Assembly: GCA_948567375.1 (NCBI GenBank)
Contig: OX419761.1
Location: forward strand, 14,014,501-14,078,500
Direction of reading: 5' to 3'
From: Lunularia cruciata
Lineage: Eukaryota; Streptophyta; Marchantiopsida; Lunulariales; Lunulariaceae
Length of the DNA stretch: 64,000 nucleotides
Shown: in pieces, positions 40,698-51,300 of the stretch
How the letters are laid out: every line of letters starts with the position of its first letter
Numbering within the stretch: the stretch's first letter is position 1
Made by a program: the position numbers and the translations under genes
The notes under the pieces: model-generated
What the model was told of the DNA's origin: nothing
What the model saw: the letters and a program-made list of their open reading frames with translations, nothing else
Database searches by the model: none

Positions 40698-40839
40698 CTT
40701 AATCTCTCAAAATTTGTTCATCACCCCTGCATTCCTTACACTAACTCTTGCAATTACGGATCCATGGTTCTTGTAACACTCAATTCCTATTGTCTACTTC
40801 AATAGAGAGTTAATATGATCACTCTGGAAGGTGCATGAA

Positions 40840-41313
40840 ATATTGGAACTACCATTGGGACCTCAAAAGCTACCCCTCATCAATAATATTCCTTACTAAA
40901 ATTCTTGACCACAAAATCTCTAAACATCAATTTTGGTCTCACTACATAACAAATTTCTACTTGAGTGTTAAAAGAGAAAGGATTTGGGACATTCAAATCT
41001 ATCACAACAAAATGTAGATTGTCATATCACACTCTTTATTGTAAATCACTACAGGAAAAATTGTTGGTTTTGGCAAATTCATCACTATATCCATGAACTC
41101 TGCTCCAAAATGAAAAACCAGATACACTCTCACTTGCTCACGCTGAATATACATAATCTTGATGTGGAATGGATTCAAAATGGAAAGCAAGGTGTTGGAT
41201 GTTGTCCTCCTAGAGCCTCCATTCCATCCTCCCTCTAGCACTCCTAATCTACCAATTACACCAAGATGTCTCTCCTTAAAATCACTCAATCTCGATAACC
41301 CATGTTCTTCCAA
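40840..41313 (-). pseudogene. Leader reading region between PBS and gag, copy B
   Basis: The minus frame from 41313 contains LNPFHIKIMYIQREQVRV, FGAEFMDIVMNLPKP and YNKECDMTIYILL. After a frame change it continues through VVIDLNVPN, TQVEICYVVRPKLMFRDF and VVKNFSKEYY. It aligns residue by residue with copy A 29128-29540. Unknown function. Confidence 0.45.
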
Positions 41314-41347
41314 GAGGGATGATCCACTCTCTTGGATGGCAACACCT

Positions 41348-41359
41348 GATTTGATATCA
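41348..41359 (-). other. Primer-binding site, copy B
   Basis: The minus strand reads tgatatcaaatc next to the 5' LTR. Compared with TGGTATCAGAGC, the first two differences are G-to-A changes, as expected from cytosine deamination of methylated DNA. Confidence 0.7.
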
Positions 41360-41360
41360 T

Positions 41361-42098
41361 TTTAATACTCCAATGATAGGAGACTTGAAGAAAACACATA
41401 AGTTCACACTCAAACCTCCGATGCCTCAAAGGAGCACCTTCTCTTTATTATATAGACAAATGGGATCTCCTCCAAGGAAGCTCCACCATAGGATTAGGCA
41501 CATATATAAGTGACATGTCAGCAAGCCCCACCCTTGGATTACTTACTTGGATGGGTGACATGTTGGTCCTGGTCCCATCTGGTTGGTTAAACAAGCTTTG
41601 ACCAGAGGGAATCTTTTAGGGAATCTTCTTGTAGGAATCTCAGAATCACGTAGGTGAGGTACCACTAGAAATCTCTAGATGAAACAAACTAGGGGAGAGG
41701 GAAGGCTGACCTTTCTTCTATTGGGAGAGCTCTGCATATGTTTGAGGCCTAATTCATCCGTTTAGACCTCCAAAATTGCCTTCAAAGATTTTAGGCATAT
41801 TTTGGTTCCTACTCTATTAGTAGAAGTCCCTTTTTGGTGATACCTCTATCTGATCTATTTAGTCCATCATGTTTAAGATCATTCTAGATTTTACCAAACC
41901 AATTTTCACCTTTAAATCATATGTCTAGCTATTAGTTCTAAGTTTTTCAAGTCTATTTCAATTTCTACTTTATTAGTAAAAGTACTCTTTTGGTGATACT
42001 TCTATTTGATCTATTTTTATCATCATGTATAACATCATTCTAGATGTTACCAAACCAAATTTCACATCTAGATCATATGGTTAGCTTTTGGTAGTATA
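41361..42098 (-). repeat. 5' LTR, chromovirus copy B
   Basis: The left end on the plus strand is TTTAATACTC (one change from TGTAATAC) and the right end is ggtagtata before GCTGG. Co-linear with 35435-36187, with many substitutions and a small deletion near 41400. Confidence 0.88.
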
Positions 42099-42103
42099 GC
42101 TGG
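42099..42103. other. Target-site duplication of copy B, right
   Basis: GCTGG; partner of 35430-35434. The outer element resumes at 42104. Confidence 0.9.
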
Positions 42104-43296
42104 CCAAGGTCAAGGTCCACATATTGTTATTGTGGTATGTTTTGGGAGATGTTACATAAACTACAATATCTCAAGGTTCATCAATATATTTCTCTAGCTT
42201 ATATTTTGGAGAACGTCCCTTTGAAGAGTGATTCTTGTATACAAGTGGTGGAAGATACACATCATGTCTATTCTTGGATGGGACCTATTATGTTTTGGAT
42301 GTAGCTAGAGTGGGATCACGGGCTCATCATCTTTGTATTTAGTGGAAAAACCATTACTTAAAGAGGTTCTACAATGTGCTTATGATGGGATTCAGCAATT
42401 AGACCACCTTATTGTTAATGATATTTTGGATGTTGTGTGTAAGTCTTAAATAGTGGTGGTGGTTGATAGGTCACTTATGGAAATGGTGAATAGCCTAGAT
42501 TTTTGGATAGCCTAGCTCCCATGATTTTCAAGGGAGAGTTCCTTGACTTGTTTGGACTCACAATTACAATAATTAGTGGAGCCCAACACCAATGAGAGAG
42601 AGCAAATGATAGTTTTTGTATTGGTATAACCATTGATACAATAGTGTCAAAGGCATCTAAGCATCAAGTGTTAGGTCAAGCTATGGACTTGAAGTTTGTG
42701 AGCCTTGGATTGTGAGCCTTGGCTTGGCATAGCAGCATAGAATACGCTTGATAAGCATCACCACTATGATACTTTTGAGCTCTATGCTATCAAGACAATT
42801 CAAGCACATGCTTGGGATAATGGACCAAGTGGGTATGGTATTCTTGGGATACAATCAATGGCTACTAGTGAGAGTGTTCTACTTGAGGTCCATTTATGTG
42901 AGCATGGTCTACTTGGATTAAACCCTTGGTTTACATGGGATGCAATTAGAGGACATATGGAGCTTGTAGCCAAAGCAAAAGAAGTTTTCCACAATGAGGT
43001 TGGGGACTCTAGTAATTGGGGGTATGACATTACTTCTCCTTATGACCCAATATAGTAGCCAATTAGTGCATCTTCCACTCCTACATCAATTATAGAAGAT
43101 ACTTGGGAACCAAACATTGGGCCCAAGCTTATAAGAGTGGAAAGACAAAGACTTTGGAAGTTCTTGAGGAGCTACATGAGTTGTTTTGCCTCAATATGAA
43201 GGATTTGGGTGCTCTAAAAGACTTGCTACTTGGATTGAGCTAATTAGTGATACACCAATTTTTGACATCCCTACAAATATAATGATATGGAGAAAA

Positions 43297-45270
43297 CATT
43301 GATTCAAAGACAGAGTAAAGAATTTTTTTGAGGTTGGTTTGGTGGAGATTTCACATGGAGAGTATGCTTCAGCTATAGTGATGTCAACCAAGAAGAATAT
43401 GCATAGAAACTACGTAGATAGGTGGATGTGTGGAGATTACAACCCTATCAACCAATAAACTAGGGCTTATTGGTATGCCATGCCTACATTGGAGGAGATC
43501 TTTAATGTGATTGGACATGTAAAGATATTCAATACTTTGGATCTTCAAGCAAGATATCATCAGTTGCCAATTAGGACGGAGGACAAGTCCAAGATATCAT
43601 TTTGGGCTATTGATCCTCACAACAAAGGTGTTTTATTTCAATGGAATTTCTTACCATTTGGGTTCAAAAATACTCATGTTAAGTTCTTAGATGGTCATGG
43701 ACAAGATCCTAATAGGATTGGATTTGGCTTGGTGTTATATTTATGACATTTTAGTCTATAACACTACTATGGAGAAGCATGAGAGATATCCATTGGAGGT
43801 GTTTGAGAGATTGAGATCTCATGGACTCAAATTACATCTTGGGAATAGTAGATTCTTCCAAGAGCATGTTGATTATTTGGATCATACTATCTACCGTTAA
43901 GGACTTGCTGTTCAATAGACCAAGATGTAGGCTATTGCATGTATTCCTTGGCCTATGAATGTGAGCAGAGTGTGAGCATTCCTTAGGTTAATGAACTTCT
44001 ATAACCAATATGTTAGAGGATTTAGTGCCATTGCCAAAGCCTTGACAAACTTGACCAAGCTTACATATGAGTGGTGTTGGGGAGATGAGTATGGTAGAGG
44101 TTTTATAGAGCTCAAGGAGAGGTTGATGTCTACCCCTATTCTTAAGAGACCAATCAAAGGACAACCCTTTCAAGTTCATATTGATTGAGGTATGTTGGAG
44201 CTTGGAGCAATGCTCACCCAATAGGATGATGAGGGGAAGGAGTTTGTGGTGGCCTATGCTAGTCATTCCAAAAATTCAATAGAGGTAAATTATAGTTCAT
44301 ATGAGAGAGAGAGTGTTTGGTAGCAATAAGGACAATAGCACATTTTTTATGTTTGGTAACCTCTTCACTCTCATCATTGATCATCAACCAGTTGAGTGGT
44401 TGATAGAGTCTGACAAGCTTTCAAGGAAGTTTGCACAATGGGCTATGATTTGACAAGAGGATGATTTCATGATTATTCATAGACTTGGAGTGGTGAACCA
44501 TGATGCAGATGGGTTGATTAAGAACCCATGTCTCAACCAATAAGGTGAGACCAAATGAGAAGATGGCCCCATATTGGCATGCATCTACCTTTCTATATAT
44601 ATTTTTTGTGGCTTTGGTGGTATCTCTCAACATACATAGGAGGAGTTGCTGAGGCTATAGATCTAGAGGGTGGAGATATTGGTACAAGTCACCAAGACAT
44701 TCATGGTGATATCTTAGTGATGAATTATCTTTGCATTGGTGTTATGGATGGCATAGTTGGTGCCAAGAAGAGAGATTGTGTTCTTTAGCAAGCCAAGCAG
44801 TTGAGATTGGAGGGAAAACACCTTCAAGTATGGGTGGATGGTAGAGCACAAATAGTACCACTTCCATCTCAAAGATCACAATTTGCACATCATGCTCATG
44901 AAGAGCGAGGACATTTGGAGTAAAGCCTACATATAGCTTACTCCATAGTCATTATCGGTGGTGCGGTATGCAAACTAATACACATTAGTTTTTTGCCATA
45001 TATGTGATTTATCACCAAGTTAGAGCATCATTTAATGCTCTTATACTACAATTACATTCATTACCTATCATGGAATTGGGTTATCGTTGGATTTTTGACT
45101 TTGCTAGACCTGTACCATTGACTATGAGACATCATTTGTATGTTTTGGTTATGGTGGAATACTTCTCGAGGTGGATTGAGTTGGTGGCACTCCTTGACAA
45201 GTCTAATGAGGGGACAACTTACTCACTCCTAGATTGGGTTCTTATTCAATGTGATGCCAATGAGTGATGC
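43297..45270 (+). pseudogene. Reverse transcriptase, RNase H and integrase of the outer element
   Basis: Reverse transcriptase: DRWMCGDYNPINQ, YAMPTLEEIFNVIG, FNTLDLQARYHQLPI, FQWNFLPFGFKN, then CYIYDILVYN, where the catalytic YIDD has become YIYD. RNase H: GFIELKERLMSTPILKR, FQVHID (stop) GMLELGAMLTQ, EFVVAYASHSKNSIEVNYSS. Integrase: HEERGHLE and CHIC of the zinc finger near 44893-45012, then MELGYRWIFDFARP and LVMVEYFSRWIEL. Order RT-RH-INT is Ty3/gypsy. Stops and frameshifts throughout. No chromodomain is recognised after it. The MCGDYRPVN-like block recalls moss gypsy elements as I remember them, a weak taxonomic hint only. Confidence 0.85.
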
Positions 45271-45973
45271 CAATGGAATTTGAGAACTTAGTGATTGCTC
45301 AACATATGATACCTTACGATGTGATACTATTTGAGGATGAGGTGATAGACCTTTTATTCATTGATTTCATCCAGATGACTATTTATATCTTTAACAGATT
45401 GCACCAATGGCACTTGATGGTACTATAGGCCACATTGTCTTGAGAATACATGAGGTTTTGCTTTCCGGAGTCCTTGTGTTGGAAGGACATAATGGTGTTT
45501 TTTTGGGAGGATCATGTGCATAATTGTACACCATACTACCTCCTAAACATTCATGGCACTTGTACTTGCAAGCTAGCGGTGTATGTTATGTGGCTCTTCT
45601 AGTAGAGCTGCTATTATGTTGGTATGTGATAATTATTTGAGAGGATGGTATATGGCATGTTTGACTCATCTCCTCACAATGGTTCCTCAAAGACAATGGT
45701 TATCTCCTAGATGTACTTGACCTATAGCTAGTTCATCCTTTATGTGGTATAGATTGCAAATAGGTGACTAACGATGGGGCTTGATAGCACTAGGTCACTT
45801 GATCTTTGCACACTATAGGACATATCACATACTTGGAGTTAGAGGGACCTAACAGCAAACTAGGGGGCGATCATGGCACTTTAGAGTTCATATATGACTT
45901 ATGTGTGAGTTATGCTTCTATAGTGTATGATGTTGATAATGATGTATATATGCATGATGGCTATCATGATATT

Positions 45974-46442
45974 TGTAGCACCGAAGCTAGTTTGCTCGTA
46001 TGTTGGAGTGGTAGTATTGGCCGTCATAATTATTTTGGTAGTTGCTCATGGACTATTTGTTGGAGGCTAGATTTCATGTTAGAACTACTTATCATATGGT
46101 GAAATTCACCATCACTTACACCATTTGCACGGTTAGATGTGTTGTAAGTGGTATCGTTAGGATTGGAAACTTAGGTCAAGTAAAGGGAAATACTTTTGAA
46201 GTGCAGCTCTAGAGAGTTCACTTTTTGAAGTGTAGCTCCAAAGATCTCACTTCTTTGATGTTGAGTCTTCGAGATTCTCGCTATGGTGGATAGAGACTAG
46301 CAAGTTCACCCAAAATCTTTTAGCTAGAGAGTGTGTAGCTTGATTGTAATCAATGTCAGATTGTTTATAAATTGTTGAATGAAAAATCGAGAATATATCT
46401 GATTTGAATGTGATTCGAGTGGAAGAATGAATCAATTATTAC
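45974..46442 (+). repeat. 3' LTR of the outer Ty3/gypsy element
   Basis: Begins TGTAGCACCGAAGCTAG and ends near ATTACG. Aligns with 26241-26664. It is followed by a second copy of sequence that also precedes it (45876-45960 versus 46440-46530). Confidence 0.75.
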
Positions 46443-46539
46443 GGTATTTTAGAATTCATGTATGACTTATGCGTGAGTTGTACTTCTATAGTGTATGATG
46501 TAGACAACAATGTACGTAATTGTAACGATGTATATACAT

Positions 46540-48381
46540 ACGCATGACAAAGCTGGAAGATTATTTGGAGGATGTAGGAAAACATAAGTATAGAGGGGAG
46601 AGGAGGGAGAAAAAGGACAAATATGTTAGGTAAACTCAAATTAGTTAGAGTTATGGCTATATCTTCAAAATTCTTAGCATTCGCCCGATAGATGGTCGGT
46701 TATAGGTTGCTTGGAGAGTTGAGATTAGATAAGGTGAGAACCTTCACTAAAATAGAGAAGGGAGAAAGTTCTACTCTAGTGGGGCCCTTCTCCCACAAAT
46801 GGGAATCTTAGTGCAAGTACTAGATCTTCAAATATTGCTAGGAATGTTTGCATAGGAAAATAATCCCGGAAAATTTTATTCGTTCACTGAATGATTATTT
46901 GATGGAGGAATTGAAGTCATGATTTAGAAGGACTTGGCACTATGATAAGAGTTAGATTTTGACATGAAGTCCTTCCCATCGATGCCCATCAAGGTTCAAA
47001 ATGGACATATTAGTGTGTTGCATCTTTTGATCACCATATTGATATTCAGATCCAACGACGAATCCAATTATTACAAGCGGTTGAAGTTATGAGAGACAAC
47101 ACCTTTTTCTAAAATATTACTAAACTAAATTAGAAATGAGGTTAGTGAGGGTACCCACCCCATAAATACCCCAACTAGTGGTTTAAGCCGGTACAGTGGG
47201 TGGAGAGGAAGTACGTTTCATCAATGAGTGTGTCCACCAACATCTTTGGATGTGTTAGTTGCAGTTGATCTGCACCATCCGCAGACTGAATCTGTTAGTT
47301 TCACATCGGCATCTGCACAACGAGGCCGTGGTTATGTTGTGCTTGGGGTCAGTAAGTAAATGTGTCATATGATGTTGGGTGGCGGCTACCTTTTGTGCTC
47401 AAATGTACAGATTTTCCTTTCTTACAAGCAAACATGGAGTTCAACAAGCGGAGCGAGTTCCAGATTGCACACTTGAGTTTCAACACTATGGTGATACAAC
47501 ACCAGACTATGGCAATCAACATGGAAAGGTGAAGGGGAAGACTTATGCAATCAACCGAAGTCATCTCGTTAATCACCGTTTTCCAGCTTGACTCTCATTT
47601 CTTCTGTGAAGACAGGCCGAGAATAGCCTTCAAAGAGTTTCTAAAGCAATCACTGACCAATCTGTCACAGTATATGACCATTTCCCAAGATGTAGGTATA
47701 CAAGCTGAGTCTTCTACCAAACCTACGTAGAACGTGTAACATTGCTCTTCGGTATGGAGTGCATGACAAAGATGGCATGAGACTGCTTTGAAGTCACCTT
47801 CTTTCTGGAATGCAGTGGTTCTCATCTTCTGTCACATCCATATCTCCCATCGTAATGTGGCACCGTATCTGCGTTTGTGTGGTGGGTACGGATGCGTTGA
47901 CAGTATACTAAAACCTAATCTTCAAACAGCAGCTAGACTTGTGTCTCAATGCATGAACTTGTAGCAGGGATCCACTTCAGACACCGTTATCGTGTACCCA
48001 CAATTCCATCTCTTTGTAGTCCCAGCAGATTGATGCAAAGACCGCAGAGAAAGATTGCACGAATCCCGTCATGAGCCTCTAGATCATTCACAAAGCATGC
48101 ACGTCCATTCGTGCTTTCGACCGTGCACGCACCTCACCTGCTTTCTCCCACTTCAAGAATTATGATGTAGATAAGGTACTGTCTCTTCCGTCATACCCAT
48201 CAGCTCGGATGGGTATCACTCAGTGACCAAGAGAACAAAGAGAGGAAGTTGTTTGACACTCCTTGAACAATGTGATCAGATCATCCACAATCGTGGTCGT
48301 GTACTGGAAATCAGAGGCAGAGATGAGAGTCGCCCATAGATCTCGTGAGCAATGAGAGCACCTCTTGACTATGACGATGCC
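46540..48381. other. SECA2 3' flank and intergenic DNA
   Basis: No confirmed gene. A 76-codon minus frame with a true ATG at 47825 (to 47595) is rich in Cys and His but has no motif I recognise. It could be untranslated SECA2 3' sequence or a decayed exon. Confidence 0.35.
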
Positions 48382-51300
48382 TCAGATGTAGTCCATGTCA
48401 ATGTCTGAGCCATCATCCATAGGCACCCAAGGTTGCAGCAGGGACTCCACCGTCAATCGACGAGCTGCACCTAACATGGCAATGAAGAACCGGCAGCCAT
48501 CTATCTTGTACTCTTCCAGTGGATTCATATGTCCAAAGCTTCTGACATTCACCTGTTGGGAGTATTCCATCCGAAACATCAGCACTCTCGAAACTAGTAT
48601 GGATGCAGGTCTCGTATGGGTTACATGAAGCCTGCAAAGAACTCGACAGGCTTGTTAGTCCTTACCGCTGCCCGTAGCCGATTCATGTTAATGAGGTGAT
48701 CCCTCCAGTACTGATCAAGCGCCTTCACCGCCAGTACTCTCTGTGATATCACGAATAAACCTCTGGTTATGACGTGAGACTTTGTACACCCATCCTTCTC
48801 CCCTGACCTGTGAGAGAATACGGCGTATCCTCTTCTGTTTTTCCGGATCTACGGAGGTACTCCAGTCTACCTCAGCGAACCCCATCTTTTGAACCGCACC
48901 AAATGCGCTTGCTTTACTCATGCACCAGAAGTTATGGATCATAAAATGGGAGGAGCTGTGCCAAACCGGCAAGTAAATCTAACCAGATCCTTGAAAACTT
49001 TAGTGTTGAGCACTGTACCTCTAGTTGCTCAATTTTCGAGGTGGTCAAGAATGACTTTTGTAGCTTTTCCTGATATGTCATGATCAATATGTCTCCAAAG
49101 TACTTGCGCAGAAGGTGAACTTCTCGTTGATATTCCCCCTGTCTGCTAAGAATCGGCGAATGACTTAGCTATTAAAGATACATGAAACAACAGCAAGAAA
49201 AGAAGTTTCAGACCTTTGTTGGAGCAAACGTTAGCTGAGACAAGGAACTGAGTTGTATCGTAACGTACGGAACCGATCCATCAGATGTCATCTCGAGCCA
49301 TCTCTTCATTGCACTTGCTTTCTGACGCAGACCCACGGGCCGACCAGGTAAAGCAGGTAAACCGGGGAGCACCAAATCATCTAATCCGATTTTCCGCTGC
49401 TCAGAACGCACGTTCTCCAGGGCTTCGATGAGAACATCTTTTGACACGTTGTCTACCACAACTGAAGAATACAGATCTCGGATGAGTGAAGAACGCACTC
49501 ACAGTTTGCATGATTATATGTTGGGAGAAGTGTGAGCCAGTAATGACGAACAAACTAAAGAAGATAGCCTTCAGAACTTTTCAAAGTTTAGGACGTACTT
49601 GTGGGAGCTGAGTAATTCGGAAGGTCCAAAAATGTTTTCGCCAAAAGGTCTTGGAATTCTGCAAGTATCTCCTCAACCTTCCAGAATCTAGGCGACTGCA
49701 CGTATGAGCATCACAACAATATCCGTACCCATCAGATCCGAAGGAGCGGTAATGCCCTCCAAGATCTCGCAATTGATAGATATTCCCAGTTCACTATTAG
49801 ATATTCTCAATCTTCAGCTAACGTTGATTAGGAAGGGTAGCCTACCAAGATTGGAGTGGCATATATTCAGTCCTTACTTTTCGACAGGATGCAACATGAA
49901 CTGTATTAACATTAGACAATGAGTGGGTTCAAGAGAAAAAGAAGGAAGCGGAACAGCTCTCCCGGTTACTAGCACCAATCTCAACTTCCCCCTTGCGGAC
50001 CTATATACCTCCATTAACTTTGTGGACAATATGGATAATCCTCTTTATAGAACAACTAGCACTATACCTTGGAGGAATCAGCAGCTGGGAGTACAATGTC
50101 GTCTGCTACCGCTTGCATGTACCTGTAGATGAAAAATCGCTTCCCCATTAATTACGCGCGGTAGAGCCAATTTTAGTTGGGCAAGCTCATTCTGATTTCC
50201 ATTCCTTGGAACGAAACTAGCAGAGTTCCTTGGCATGGTATAATCTGATCGATAAACGGGTAGTCTATCTGGACTGCAGAAAACCGAGCGAGATTTTCTA
50301 CCTGTAAAGTCTCTCTTTACAAGACTCAGTCCCGTCCAAGAGCAACGCTTGCCTCAAGTTATAGACGTGTTTCCTCTGAACCTGCAGTTCCAATCATAGG
50401 TTGAAGAGGTGTGAAACATACATACACACCAGGTCCAACATTGCAGGTTTAGATTAGCAAGGCTTCCCGAATTGAGAGGAGTTCAAGGTTACAGAGAGTT
50501 TCTTGGCCCTTACAGTTAAAAGACAGAAACCTGCAAGGCAACATGACTAACAGCAGTAGAACACACGAAGCCGCAATTCGGCTGAGTCAGGGAATGAGAA
50601 GCACGAGAAAGCAAGGAATATATACCTCCATGACTTCGTCATATTCTACTAAACTCTTGCGCACACCGAAATAGTACCGCTCTGCAGCCTTTTGTAGATC
50701 AAGCAGCTGCGTCGATAATGGTTAATCGATCATCAGAGACTTGGCCAGATTTTACACATATTTGAACTACGTTATGTCAAGGATAAAGCACTCGAAGAAC
50801 GCATATTCGGATATCAAGCCAGAGCTCTGCCTCCGGGAATGATAGATTAAAGCTGGAAATATTGTGAACTTACCCGATTAGCGAATGACCGGTTCTCGAT
50901 AGGAATATTGTCATCGAGGCCGAGTTTGCTTATCAAATTGGAAGCCCACTCTGCATTGAACTTTCGAAACATTTCGTCTTGTAAACTGCCAACCATATGT
51001 AGCAATTAGACGCTCGTATCAACAGGGCGAACAATGAGGAAGTTGATTCTCCGTATGGTGGTAGTATGCGGCTGCCAACGGAAATTTACGAGTGACTAGA
51101 CGTTTGAGATTGGCAATACCTGATCATGAATCTTGTTGACCCAGGATCACCCTGCCTTCCAGCTCTTCCTCTTAGCTGCATCACAGATAAGTTGCGGGAG
51201 TTATTTCCGCAACTCAAGCTGCTGGGAGCAATGTGCTTTGCTGAATTTGGATGAGTCTAATTTAGAAAAATAGATGCAAAAGTTTACTTGGTACAGGAGG

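Larger units (their letters stand above)
35435..42098 (-). mobile_element. Chromovirus (Ty3/gypsy) copy B, near full length, decayed
   Basis: A 6,664-bp minus-strand element inserted in the outer element. The 3' LTR is 35435 to about 36187 and the 5' LTR is 41361-42098. The flanking 5-bp duplication GCTGG is perfect. The order on the minus strand is PBS, leader reading region, gag with a zinc knuckle, protease, reverse transcriptase, RNase H, integrase, chromodomain, PPT. Stops and frameshifts are scattered through every domain. The two LTRs differ at many positions by eye, so insertion is not recent. Confidence 0.92.
26241..46442 (+). mobile_element. Outer Ty3/gypsy LTR retrotransposon, decayed and split by two nested insertions
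   Basis: Related sequences at 26241-26664 and 45974-46442 act as 5' and 3' LTRs; both begin TGTAG(T/C)ACCGAAGCTAGTTTG and share the internal text in the same orientation. Between them, in the order expected for Ty3/gypsy, lie gag with a zinc knuckle, reverse transcriptase, RNase H and integrase. The body is interrupted by the elements at 28239-32346 and 35435-42098. A primer-binding-site-like tggtatccaagc lies at 26716-26727, slightly beyond the assigned LTR end, so that boundary may be off by about 50 bp. No 5-bp target duplication is visible. Many stops and frameshifts show it is dead and is the oldest of the three. Confidence 0.8.

Noticed and set aside
47595-47825. 76-codon minus ORF downstream of SECA2
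   Set aside because: It has an ATG and a Cys/His-rich text but no recognised family, no splice partner and a position expected for 3' untranslated sequence. Left unannotated as a gene.
48715-48972. 85-codon minus ORF between SECA2 exons 29 and 30
   Set aside because: Splicing exon 29 directly to 48740 restores the conserved text across [17 protein letters not shown]. The ORF is in another frame and lies mostly in the intron.
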